Part shown: piece by piece, positions 16,279-26,114 of the stretch
How positions within the stretch are numbered: the stretch's first letter is position 1
Layout: every line of letters starts with the position of its first letter
Assembly (NCBI RefSeq): GCF_013204855.1
Contig: NZ_JABMKZ010000012.1
Span: 124,001-188,000, forward strand
Length of the DNA: 64,000 nucleotides
Direction: 5' to 3'
Origin: Paenibacillus alba
GTDB lineage: Bacteria > Bacillota > Bacilli > Paenibacillales > NBRC-103111
Position numbers and translations under genes: made by a program
Notes under the pieces: generated by a model
Database searches by the model: none
What the model was told of the DNA's origin: nothing
Seen by the model: the letters and a program-made list of their open reading frames with translations, nothing else

Positions 16279-16842
16279 ATGGCCATTCGACAAGGACTGG
16301 ATTCAGAAACCGTACTGCTAGCAGCGATCGAAATAGCAGATCAACAGGGCATCGAGCTCGTTACCTTGGCTGCATTAGCAGCAAAATTAAATGTGAAGAC
16401 ACCGTCTCTCTATAATCATATCAAGGGATTGCCGGATCTTAGGAAACTAATGTCTCAACGGAGTTTACAGCACATAAGAGAGGCGATGGTCGAAGCTGTG
16501 CTTGGCAAGTCCGGCGAAGACGCGCTGCTGGCTGCTGGATTCGCATATGTGAATTTTGTCAGAAAGCAGCCAGGCTTATATGATGCTATGGCGGCATTGC
16601 CGGATTTGGAAGATCCGCAAGTCAAAGAAGCGAGTACACAAGTTGTGATGTTCATACTGCGTCTGCTGGAGCCTTACCACTTAAGTGAAGAAGATGCTCT
16701 GCATGTAGTGCGCGGCTTCCGCAGCATCGTCCATGGGTTCGCTTCCCTTGAGATGAAAAACGGATTCCGTATGAATCTGGAACGGGACGAAAGCCTGAGA
16801 CGGCTTTTGACGACCTATTTGCGGGGAATGGCCAAGGGGTGA
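16279..16842 (+). CDS. TetR/AcrR family transcriptional regulator
   Basis: A 187-residue regulator. The N-terminal helix-turn-helix spans about residues 8-55 (VLLAAIEIADQQGIELVTLAALAAKLNVKTPSLYNHI). The C-terminal part resembles the TetR_C_33/WHG domain (RSLQHIREAM...FAYVNFVRKQPGLYDAM and VVRGFRSIVHGFASLEM). GATGAGG lies upstream of ATG 16279. Its place in the operon and the palindrome in the operon promoter indicate autorepression together with control of the MBL hydrolase. Inducer unknown. Confidence 0.88.
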   Translation: MAIRQGLDSETVLLAAIEIADQQGIELVTLAALAAKLNVKTPSLYNHIKGLPDLRKLMSQRSLQHIREAMVEAVLGKSGEDALLAAGFAYVNFVRKQPGLYDAMAALPDLEDPQVKEASTQVVMFILRLLEPYHLSEEDALHVVRGFRSIVHGFASLEMKNGFRMNLERDESLRRLLTTYLRGMAKG

Positions 16843-17003
16843 ATCCCTTGCAGCTTCAGGCCTAGTGGGATTTGGGGTAGGCTGTGAGAATGGTTGGCTG
16901 CTGATGTCTAAGAAAACCCAATATTACCATTAAATATCGTGCCACTATAGAGATGATAGAATTTATGATAAATAATAGTTATAAAGTATCATTTTGGAAT
17001 TAA

Positions 17004-17299
17004 AAAGAAACTTTTTCCATTGTTGTATTGTCTAATAGTATGAAAGACCAACAAATCTACACTACTTCTCCTTTACAAGCGACAGCAGGTGTAGAGCTAT
17101 GGAAAGATGGTTATTACATAGACACACATAGTGCTACTGTGAATGGAAGTGGTAAGGTAGAAGCTAAAGACTTACTAGATGCGTGTACCCATCCAAGTAT
17201 CTATGATTACGATTTATATGTAACTTATTATGGTTCCCTGATGCTACTGCAAATAATATTTATGGTGCATACAAAAGTTCGCTTTTAGCGAATTGGTAG
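17004..17299 (+). pseudogene. Frameshifted gene for a small secreted protein
   Basis: Three frames join into one plausible protein. A signal-peptide-like segment KKKLFPLLYCLIV begins at about 17004. A middle part in another frame reads YTTSPLQATAGVELWKDGYYIDTHSATV...THPSIYDYDLYVTYY. A C-terminal end in the third frame reads WFPDATANNIYGAYKSSLLANW and stops at 17299. One missing base near 17230 separates the last two; another shift near 17037 separates the first two. There is no good start codon (ATT at the expected place). The region is AT-rich compared with neighbours. The family is not recognised; it resembles small exported peptides in size. The next gene has the same AT-rich, secreted character. 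Confidence 0.5.
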
Positions 17300-17344
17300 A
17301 CATTATAGGAGGTAATAAAAATCAATAAGAAGCTTATTTCAATA

Positions 17345-17857
17345 ATGAGTATTGGTGCAATTATTACTGGAATAGTTGCACTTACACCTGTATTTGCAGA
17401 ATCAAATGTCCATCCTGAGAAGGGGAGTAAGGTAGTAACAGTACCGGCAGAGCAGCAACAGAAAAAGGAAGTTGTAGATCGCCTGAAAAAGTCTTGGGCG
17501 AAGGGAATAGCCAAAATTGAGCTGAGTAAAGGCGAGATGTTCAAGAATGATGAATGGGACTTAATATATGGCGTAGATGTTGATTTTCATTTTACTAACA
17601 ATCTTTCAGCCACTGAATCACAATCATTCTTTATGGCGTTGGATTTGGCCAAAAAAGAGTATAAAGCTGGCGATTCTCAATATGGGATATTGTTAAATAA
17701 AGATCATAAATCGGCTAGAATTATTTGGGAGCGTGCCAATGGAGGTTTCCATATTGCAGATATAGCCATAAAAACCCAAACTGCGACTTTAGAAAAAGAT
17801 CCAAACGTAAGCAAGAATCCAGTTTGGTCGTTAATAAGCCAAGAAGAATTACAGTAA
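17345..17857 (+). CDS. Small secreted hypothetical protein
   Basis: At least 170 residues from ATG 17345. The better signal peptide starts eight codons earlier at ATC 17321, which would read (M)NKKLISIMSIGAIITGIVALTPVFAES and lies 8 nt after a strong AGGAGGT; only that version has the positive n-region. The signal peptidase site is VFA-ES. The mature part is charged and mostly soluble (VVDRLKKSWAKGIAKIELSKGE, DFHFTNNLSATESQSFFMALDLAKKEYKAGDSQYGILLNKD). No family recognised. AT-rich codon use sets this gene and the broken gene before it apart from their neighbours, suggesting transfer. A stem (17887-17919) follows. Confidence 0.6.
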   Translation: MSIGAIITGIVALTPVFAESNVHPEKGSKVVTVPAEQQQKKEVVDRLKKSWAKGIAKIELSKGEMFKNDEWDLIYGVDVDFHFTNNLSATESQSFFMALDLAKKEYKAGDSQYGILLNKDHKSARIIWERANGGFHIADIAIKTQTATLEKDPNVSKNPVWSLISQEELQ

Positions 17858-17886
17858 CTTTATATTAATATATTGAAATCATATAT

Positions 17887-17919
17887 AATGCCAGCCTTTA
17901 TTCATTAGAGGCTGGCATT
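17887..17919 (+). terminator. Hairpin after the secreted-protein gene
   Basis: AATGCCAGCC and GGCTGGCATT, perfect 10-bp arms with a 13-nt loop, 30 bp after the stop. The tail is AATAAT rather than a T-run, so termination efficiency is uncertain. Confidence 0.55.
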
Positions 17920-18030
17920 AATAATGCTTGGCTCCCCAACTCACCGTTCTTAAATGTCAAGTCTACAACTTTTTTTCTTTGTCTAATACTTTACTTTCTC
18001 AGTCCACAACTTTATTTTCTTCAGACAGCT

Positions 18031-18592
18031 GAGAGCATGAGAGCATGAGAGCATGAGAGCACGAGAGTATGAAAGTATGAAAATGTGAAATTGCTGAAAC
18101 AGTGAAACATAGAAAGGCGACAAAAGCACTAACCAGAAGCACTAGAAGCATCGAAAGTACCAGAATCATTAAAAGTACCCAAAGCCTCGAGAACACCGAT
18201 AGCACCCACAGTATCTAAAGCAACAAAAGTACTGAAACTATTAAAAGAACCAAGAGCATCAGCAGTACCAACGAAAAGCACCCAAAGCAACAAAAGCAAC
18301 AAAAGTAACAAAAGCACTGAAAGCACTGAAAGCACTGAAAGCACTGAAAGCACTGAAAGCACTGAAAGCACTGAAAGCACCCAAGTACTGAAACTATCAA
18401 AAGCACCAAGAGCATCAGCAGCATCAACAGCATCAACCAAAAGTATCAAAAGCACCCAAAGTATCCGAAGCATCAGAAGCATCAGAAGCACCAGAAGCAA
18501 TGAAGGCACTCAAAGCACTCAAAGCACCGAAACCATCGAAACCATCGAAAGTACTGAAAAAGCACCGAGAGCATCTACAGCACCCACCCACC
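18031..18592. repeat. Degenerate 9-nt minisatellite array
   Basis: About 560 bp with 9-nt periodicity. Early units are GAGAGCATG, the centre (about 18313-18378) has near-perfect AGCACTGAA copies, and the rest is variants such as AGCATCGAA and AGCACCCAA. Because 9 is a multiple of 3, long frames stay open on both strands, giving artefactual Leu/Val/Ser- or Lys/Ala-rich ORFs. No ribosome site or gene-like composition supports coding. A CCTGC element begins right behind it. Confidence 0.75.
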
Positions 18593-18611
18593 CCAAGCGC
18601 CCAAACCACCA

Positions 18612-18827
18612 AAAACCTGCAAAAATGCAGTTTTTCTTCACGAAATCGACGGAAAAATGGAAAAGCCTGCAATTGTGCAGGAATTTCAAGCTTTTTTGCT
18701 CTGAAATCAAAAAAGAGACTCAAAAGCCTGCAGAAATGCAGGAATTTTATTAAAAAGGGTTATTCCAAGAGTAAAAAGATGCACAATTGCAGGTTTCCCA
18801 AAAAGTCTAGCCGCACATTTCGCTGAA
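18612..18827 (+). repeat. Dispersed CCTGC element, copy 1
   Basis: About 215 bp containing four palindromic CCTGC..GCAGG units, starting at 18616, 18666, 18727 and 18781 (intervals 50, 61, 54). Units two and three are full hairpins, e.g. CCTGCAGAAATGCAGG. Sequence between units is conserved with copies at 33249 and 38779 (for example 'CTCAAAAGC' before unit three and 'AAAAAGATGCA' before unit four). Intervals are not multiples of 3, so it is not a conserved coding sequence, although a frame happens to be open across this copy. Confidence 0.75.
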
Positions 18828-18880
18828 GCCCCGAATTTTAGCCAAATGCCGCAGCCGGCAGTCTCGCAAATGTCGTGACG

Positions 18881-19591
18881 TTAGCGGTTTTCTGCGATTT
18901 GACACTCTTCAACCGGCAGGCCGGAATCTACATAGCCCAAATCGACGGCACGCCATAAGTAGAGCGAGGCGAAGCTGCGGTAAGGTGCCCACCCCGGTGC
19001 GATTTGTCCCAAATAATTGCCGTCCTTGCGTTCCTCCAGCTGGTGCAGCCAGCGAGCTGCGCGCTGAAGGCCTGCATCTCCGATGGACATGACATCGGAT
19101 CGGCCCAGCGCAAAAATCATGAACATTTCCGCCGTCCAGACGCCAATGCCTTTGACGCTTGTAAGCTGCTTCAGCAGCTCGGCGTTATCCAGTTCATGCA
19201 GGCGATCCAAGTTCACTTCGCCGCTTACGATTTTAGTGCTGAGATCGCGGATATAGCGGATTTTGGGGAATGAGACACCGCATGCTCGTATAGCAGTTTC
19301 ATCGGCAGCGAGTACTAATTCGGGCGTGAATGCCGGTATGACAAGCTTGACTCTGGCTTTGATGGTCGCGGCTGCTTTGGCGGATAATTGCTGAGAAATA
19401 ATCGACATTGCCAATGATTCATAAGGAAATGGGCTTGGTGTCAGCGTTCGCTCACCGATAAGGTGAATTAGCTGCGCTAGACGACTATCGGCTTGGCATA
19501 AAGCGAGGATAGCGGGGTGTTCTGTATGTAGGCGAATGGATGAAGCGGTTGGAACAGGCAGCAGTTGTTCTCCGGAAGATTGTGTCTCCAT
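18881..19591 (-). CDS. DNA-3-methyladenine glycosylase (AlkA-like, HhH-GPD superfamily)
   Basis: A 236-residue base-excision repair enzyme. The helix-hairpin-helix is LTSVKGIGVWTAEM (about 143-156), followed by the Gly-rich turn and catalytic Asp172 in MSIGDAGLQRA. The upstream helix SIISQQLSAKAA is the family's conserved segment. It would excise alkylated purines from DNA in the cytoplasm. Length fits the short AlkA homologues of Bacilli that lack the N-terminal domain of E. coli AlkA. It starts at ATG 19591 with GGAGG upstream. It is alone, between the first CCTGC element and a divergent GTPase gene. Confidence 0.9.
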   Translation of the reverse strand: METQSSGEQLLPVPTASSIRLHTEHPAILALCQADSRLAQLIHLIGERTLTPSPFPYESLAMSIISQQLSAKAAATIKARVKLVIPAFTPELVLAADETAIRACGVSFPKIRYIRDLSTKIVSGEVNLDRLHELDNAELLKQLTSVKGIGVWTAEMFMIFALGRSDVMSIGDAGLQRAARWLHQLEERKDGNYLGQIAPGWAPYRSFASLYLWRAVDLGYVDSGLPVEECQIAENR

Positions 19592-19827
19592 GCAGCGGCA
19601 AACCTCCTATCTTAATTGATGGATTAGTCCTATTGAATGCTAGTGTAGTAATACATACGATGGCTTAAAAGAATTGTTGCGCTGAAACGAACTGCTTGTT
19701 CCTTCAAGCTGATTCTATCGATCGAGAGGATGCAAAGCTCATGTATCTCGCCGTGTTTAACTTTTTGAATGCGCTTTTAGTATAATGTAAAGATAAAGGC
19801 GTTGCAGAGAAGGAGCGGGGGAAGCGG

Positions 19828-21834
19828 ATGGTAGACGAAATGGGTAAGCAGTTGTCGGTTTCGCGCAGGAATGTGGGGATTTTTGCCCATGTCGATGCGG
19901 GGAAGACAACAACAACGGAGCATCTTCTTTATCATAGCGGACGAATACGTGCCTTAGGCAGTGTAGATAGCGGTACGGCGCAAACGGATTCCATGGATGT
20001 GGAACGGGAGCGGGGAATTTCGGTGCGCAGTGCGACGACGGCTTTTTCGTGGAAAGAGACGTTTATTAATTTGGTAGATACGCCGGGCCACGTGGATTTC
20101 TTATCCGAAGTGGAGCGCTCTCTGCGGGTGATGGACGGCGCGATTCTAATTGTTTCTGCGGTGGAAGGCGTGCAGTCGCAAACGGAAATGATTTGGCATG
20201 CGCTGCAATCGTTGCAGATTCCAACCTTACTGTATGTGAATAAAATGGATCGCATCGGCGCGGACCCAGCGCGCGTGCTGCAAGAGATCCACAAGCAACT
20301 GACGCCGATGGCGGTGCCGATCTATGCGCCGCTTGGCATAGAGGACACGTTCCGCGGTGCGGTGAACGTGCTGGCAGAGGGCGCGCCAAGCGCGCCCACG
20401 CCCGGCTTCGACCTCGCAGCAGCGGTCGAAAAGCTGTCCGAGCTCGACGAGCCGCTGCTGTCGAGCTATATCGAAGGCGTGCCCATTCCGGCACGCGAGG
20501 TGAAGACGACCCTGCAGCGGTACGCGCGGCAGGGGTTGGCTTATCCTTTGCTGGTGGGAGCCTCCAGCAAAGGGATTGGCATCGAGGAGCTGATGGAAGC
20601 GATCCTCGATTATTTGCCCGGGCCGAGCGGCAGCGCGGAGCAGCCGCTTTCGGCCGTGGTGTTCAAGGTCGAGCGGGACAAGACCATGGGGCGCATGGCC
20701 TACGTCCGCGTCTACGAGGGGACGATCCGCAACCGGGACACCCTCTTCAATGCCACGCGTGGCGTGGAGGAGAAGGTGACCCAGATTCGCAAAATCGATG
20801 GCCGCCGCGCCGAAGATATCGGGTTGGTGGCGGCAGGCGATATCGCTGCCGTCTGCGGCTTGACGCAGGTGCGGATCGGCGATGTGCTAGGCCGGCCCGA
20901 GGCCGTGCCGCCAGCACCCCGGCTGGCTGTGCCGCTGTTGACTGTGCAGGTGCATGCCCAGAGCGATGCTCAGTATCCGGCGCTTGTCGCCGCTTTGCAG
21001 GAGCTAACCGACGAAGACCCGCTGCTGGATTTGCAGTGGCTCCAAGAAGAGCGGGAGCTGCATGTGAAAGTTATGGGCGCGATCCAGCTCGAGATCCTGA
21101 CGAGTTTGCTCGACTCTCGCTTCGGACTGCAAGCAAGGTTCGATCAGCCTTCCGTGATTTACAAAGAAACGCCTTCGAAGTCCGGCGAAGGCTTCATTGC
21201 TTATACGATGCCCAAGCCTTGCTGGGCCATCCTGCGCTTTCAGATCGAGCCCGGCGAACCGGGAAGCGGGCTCGTGTACCAGTCGCTGGTCCGGGGCGAG
21301 CAGTTGCTCGCGCAGTACCAGAACGAAGTGGAGCGCCGCGTACCGGAGGCGCTTCAGCAAGGGCTGCTCGGCTGGGAAGTCACCGACCTGAAAGTGACGC
21401 TTACGTACGGCGAGCATCACGTGTGGCACACCCATCCGCTCGATTTTGCCGTAGCCACGCCGATGGGCCTCATGCAAGGTCTCGCGGAGACGGGGACGAA
21501 GCTGCTTGAGCCGATGCTGCAAGTGCGGATTACCGTTCCAGAAGCCTACGGCGGCAAGGTGCTGAGCGACTTGGTGCAGATGCGTGCGATCTTCGATCCG
21601 CCGCAAATTAGCGGCGACCGTTTCGTCGTGGAAGGCCGACTTCCCGCAGCTACCTCCTTGGACTATCCGGTGAAGCTTAGCGCCATGTCAGGGGGCAGGG
21701 GCGTGATTACGTCCTCCTTCGGCGGGTATCAGCCAAGTCCGCCGGATGTGCAGGCCGAGCGCAAGCGGCGGGGGGTTAATCCACTCGATCAGTCCAAGTA
21801 TATTTTGGCTGTCCGCAAGGCCTTATCGACGTAA
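19828..21834 (+). CDS. EF-G-like GTPase of the TetM/ribosomal-protection family
   Basis: A 668-residue translational GTPase. G1 AHVDAGKT (20-27), G2 region RGISVRSATT, G3 DTPGH (84-88), G4 NKMD (138-141) and G5 GASS are intact. Domain II (VFKVERDKTMGRMAYVRVYEGT), an EF-G domain III/IV-like part and a C-terminal EF-G V-like fold (LLEPMLQVRITVPEAYGGKVLSDL) follow. Length and the N-terminus match ribosomal-protection proteins (TetM, TetW, TetB(P)) rather than canonical EF-G (about 690, different G2). It would act on the ribosome, perhaps removing tetracycline or another antibiotic. The stretch 20260-21500 is GC-rich. No mobile element or regulator is adjacent, so it looks like a resident chromosomal gene. 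Start ATG 19828, AAGGAG upstream. Confidence 0.82.
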   Translation: MVDEMGKQLSVSRRNVGIFAHVDAGKTTTTEHLLYHSGRIRALGSVDSGTAQTDSMDVERERGISVRSATTAFSWKETFINLVDTPGHVDFLSEVERSLRVMDGAILIVSAVEGVQSQTEMIWHALQSLQIPTLLYVNKMDRIGADPARVLQEIHKQLTPMAVPIYAPLGIEDTFRGAVNVLAEGAPSAPTPGFDLAAAVEKLSELDEPLLSSYIEGVPIPAREVKTTLQRYARQGLAYPLLVGASSKGIGIEELMEAILDYLPGPSGSAEQPLSAVVFKVERDKTMGRMAYVRVYEGTIRNRDTLFNATRGVEEKVTQIRKIDGRRAEDIGLVAAGDIAAVCGLTQVRIGDVLGRPEAVPPAPRLAVPLLTVQVHAQSDAQYPALVAALQELTDEDPLLDLQWLQEERELHVKVMGAIQLEILTSLLDSRFGLQARFDQPSVIYKETPSKSGEGFIAYTMPKPCWAILRFQIEPGEPGSGLVYQSLVRGEQLLAQYQNEVERRVPEALQQGLLGWEVTDLKVTLTYGEHHVWHTHPLDFAVATPMGLMQGLAETGTKLLEPMLQVRITVPEAYGGKVLSDLVQMRAIFDPPQISGDRFVVEGRLPAATSLDYPVKLSAMSGGRGVITSSFGGYQPSPPDVQAERKRRGVNPLDQSKYILAVRKALST

Positions 21835-21851
21835 AAGGGGATGTCTGCTCA

Positions 21852-21880
21852 TTGACAGAGGGCATTCCCCTCGATACAAT
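21852..21880 (+). promoter_or_regulatory. Promoter of the glpP-glpK operon
   Basis: TTGACA (21852-21857), 17-bp spacer, TACAAT (21875-21880), about 25 bp before the antiterminator element. Confidence 0.75.
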
Positions 21881-21905
21881 GAGGATAAGTTAATACATGT
21901 GTGAC

Positions 21906-21971
21906 GGAGAACGGGAGACTCACTTAGATTGCCAATTGCATATAATTGGCAGTTCTTGGTGAGTTTTTTTA
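21906..21971 (+). promoter_or_regulatory. GlpP-responsive antiterminator element and leader terminator, upstream of glpP
   Basis: GGAGAACGGGAGA (21906-21918) is followed at once by a terminator: outer arms ACTCAC/GTGAGT, inner arms TGCCAATT/AATTGGCA, then a T7 run. The same 13-nt motif (11 of 13 identical) touches the leader terminator of glpD at 24148. By analogy with glpFK and glpD of Bacillus subtilis, GlpP with glycerol-3-phosphate should bind the motif and prevent termination; here it would autoregulate glpP-glpK. Confidence 0.7.
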
Positions 21972-22010
21972 TTGTTTTATCCGTTAAGGACTGAGGAAGA
22001 GGCGAAGATC

Positions 22011-24102
<2,092 letters not shown>

Positions 24103-24147
24103 TCCAAAGCAATGATATACTATTTTATAACAAGTTAATATTCGGTT

Positions 24148-24218
24148 GGAGACTGGGAGAAGCCATAGCGGCCTACGCGTGTGAACGTGTTAGGTGTGTT
24201 GTGGCTTCTTTATTTTTT
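24148..24218 (+). promoter_or_regulatory. GlpP-responsive antiterminator element and leader terminator of glpD
   Basis: GGAGACTGGGAGA (24148-24160) overlaps the 5' arm of a terminator (AGAAGCCA 24158-24165 with TGGCTTCT 24202-24209) followed by TTATTTTTTA. Motif and geometry match the element before glpP. A probable -10 TATACT lies at 24116-24121. Transcription into glpD should need GlpP plus glycerol-3-phosphate. Confidence 0.72.
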
Positions 24219-24240
24219 ATATACGCGAGGAGAGATTCAG

Positions 24241-25953
24241 ATGACAATGGAACAAAAATATACACAGACTGTGGTTGGCGCGAACGGATTTAATGGGCTG
24301 CAACGAGCAGAGATTCTGCAAGCCATGGCGAAACAGCCCTTGGATTTAATCGTTATTGGCGGGGGGATTACAGGTGCGGGTATTGCTTTGGATGCTCAAA
24401 GCAGGGGGCTTCGCACCGCGCTGATCGACATGCAGGATTTCGCGGCAGGGACGTCGAGCCGTTCGACGAAATTGGTTCACGGGGGGCTTCGCTACCTGAA
24501 GCAATTGGACGTTAAGGTCGTTGCCGAGGTCGGCAAAGAACGCGCCATTGTTTATGAGAATGGCCCTCATGTAACGACGCCGGAATGGATGCTGCTGCCT
24601 TTTTATAAAGGAGGCACGTTCGGTAAATTTTCTACATCGCTAGGTTTGCGGGTGTATGATTTCTTGGCTGGTGTCAAAAGGTCGGAACGGCGCAAGATGT
24701 TTCGCCCTGATCAGACGCTTTCCCATGAGCCGCTTTTGAAGGAGAAGAATCTGAAAGGCGGCGGCTATTATGTGGAATATCGGACGGATGATGCACGCTT
24801 AACTATCGAAGTGATGAAAAAAGCCGTCGAGCTTGGCGTTATGGCTGTAAACTATGCCAAGGTCGAAGAGCTGCTCGTAGAGAATGGCAAGCTGGTCGGC
24901 GTGCGCGTGGTCGATCAGATGAGCGGCGGGAAGGATTCATATTCGCTGTATGCCAGTAAAATTGTGAATGCTGCTGGTCCATGGGTGGACACCTTGCGCG
25001 AGATGGATAAATCCAAGCAAGGCAAGACGCTGCACTTGACCAAAGGCGTGCATCTGGTGTTTGATCAGAGCAAGTTTCCGCTGCGGCAGGCGATTTATTT
25101 TGATACGCCGGACGGAAGAATGGTGTTTGCCATCCCGCGGGACGGCAAAACCTACATCGGAACGACGGATACCAATTATAAAGGGGATATTGTGAATCCC
25201 CGTATTACGGTTGCAGATCGCGCTTATGTGCTGCGCGCCGCGAACGAGATGTTTCCGTCCCTTGAGCTGACGGAAGCGGATGTTGAATCGAGCTGGAGCG
25301 GGCTGCGCCCTCTGATTCATCAAGAGGGCAAGGACCCTTCCGAGATTTCGCGCCGCGACGAAATCTTCGTGTCGGACTCCGGCCTCATTTCGATGGCCGG
25401 GGGCAAGCTGACCGGCTACCGCAAAATGGCGGAGTCGGTCGTCGACAAGATCGCCGCCATGCTGCTGGCGGAGGGCAAGGTCTCGGCGGCGCTGCCGCCA
25501 AGCCGCACCCGGATGCTGCCGATCTCTGGCGGCGATGTGGGCGGCTCTGCGAAGCTAGCGTCGTTCTTGCAGGGCAAGATCAGCCAAGGCCAGCGGCTGG
25601 GGCTGACGAAGCCAGAGGCAGCGCTGCTTGCGCACCGCTACGGCTCCAACGTGGACGCCGTCTACGAGCTGCTGGAGCAGCACCGGGATGAGGCGGCGCG
25701 GCGCGGCATGCCGGCCGCCGTGCTCGCTGCGCTCGTATACGCGGTGGAGCGCGAGATGGTCGTGAAGCCGGCGGATTTCTTCATCCGCCGCACGGGTGCC
25801 CTCTTCTTCGACATCGCGTGGGCGAAGAAGTGGAAGGCGCCGGCAGTCGCCTTCCTGGCAGAGCGCTTCGGCTGGGACGAAGCGCAGACTAAGGCTTATG
25901 CAGCCGAGCTGGAGCGGCTGCTCCATGAAGCGGTGAACCCGCTGGAAGCTTAG
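24241..25953 (+). CDS. glpD: Aerobic glycerol-3-phosphate dehydrogenase
   Basis: A 570-residue FAD enzyme that oxidises glycerol-3-phosphate to dihydroxyacetone phosphate at the membrane, passing electrons to quinone. The FAD-binding site DLIVIGGGITGAGIALDA is near residues 36-53, followed by GTSSRSTKLVHGGLRYL, DARLTIEVMKKA, IVNAAGPWVD and TYIGTTDTNY. ATG 24241 follows GAGGAGAG; a longer frame to GTG 24181 would run through the leader terminator and is rejected. The last third (25400-25920) is much richer in GC than the first part. It completes the glycerol pathway with glpK. Confidence 0.95.
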   Translation: MTMEQKYTQTVVGANGFNGLQRAEILQAMAKQPLDLIVIGGGITGAGIALDAQSRGLRTALIDMQDFAAGTSSRSTKLVHGGLRYLKQLDVKVVAEVGKERAIVYENGPHVTTPEWMLLPFYKGGTFGKFSTSLGLRVYDFLAGVKRSERRKMFRPDQTLSHEPLLKEKNLKGGGYYVEYRTDDARLTIEVMKKAVELGVMAVNYAKVEELLVENGKLVGVRVVDQMSGGKDSYSLYASKIVNAAGPWVDTLREMDKSKQGKTLHLTKGVHLVFDQSKFPLRQAIYFDTPDGRMVFAIPRDGKTYIGTTDTNYKGDIVNPRITVADRAYVLRAANEMFPSLELTEADVESSWSGLRPLIHQEGKDPSEISRRDEIFVSDSGLISMAGGKLTGYRKMAESVVDKIAAMLLAEGKVSAALPPSRTRMLPISGGDVGGSAKLASFLQGKISQGQRLGLTKPEAALLAHRYGSNVDAVYELLEQHRDEAARRGMPAAVLAALVYAVEREMVVKPADFFIRRTGALFFDIAWAKKWKAPAVAFLAERFGWDEAQTKAYAAELERLLHEAVNPLEA

Positions 25954-25999
25954 GCTCCAGTATGTAATTACAAAATATAGAAATATTTATTTTTTAGAA

Positions 26000-26029
26000 T
26001 TGACATATCAAAGCCAGAACAGTTACTAT
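26000..26029 (+). promoter_or_regulatory. Promoter of the AbiF-associated RNA
   Basis: Perfect TTGACA (26000-26005), 18-bp spacer and TACTAT (26024-26029), in an AT-rich segment just after glpD. The start of transcription would fall near 26036, at the first base of the small RNA. Confidence 0.55.
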
Positions 26030-26035
26030 AAAATT

Positions 26036-26097
26036 AACAGATCTCGCCAAGCCTCTGCTTGAAAAAGCATGCGTAATACGGGCGAGCCATTTTTTTA
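26036..26097 (+). ncRNA. abiF-type small RNA with built-in terminator, upstream of the AbiF gene
   Basis: A compact element of about 60 nt. The outer stem CTCGCC (26043-26048) pairs with GGCGAG (26081-26086); the inner hairpin TGCTT-GAAA-AAGCA (26056-26069) has a GNRA tetraloop; the unpaired GCGTAATACG faces AAGCC and could take part in a pseudoknot. A T7 run follows at once, so most transcripts should end here before the abi gene at 26115. A conserved RNA motif upstream of abiF/Abi_2 genes has been described, and AbiF has been reported as an RNA-regulated toxin-antitoxin related to Cas13 ancestry (from memory). I cannot check the consensus here. Confidence 0.65.
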
Positions 26098-26114
26098 TTC
26101 GGGAGTAAGTTTTT

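Noticed and set aside
18129-18509. Long Leu/Val/Ser-rich minus-strand ORF
   Set aside because: It is the translation of a 9-nt tandem array; periodicity keeps the frame open and no ribosome site exists.
18031-18592. Possible CRISPR array
   Set aside because: Repeats are 9 nt, contiguous and degenerate, without unique spacers or cas genes.
18500-18826. Lys-rich plus-strand ORF across the array and CCTGC copy 1
   Set aside because: The element's unit spacing is not a multiple of 3 and the frame is not preserved in copies 2 and 3.
24181-24240. Upstream GTG start for glpD
   Set aside because: It would lie within the leader terminator and lacks a ribosome site; ATG 24241 has one.
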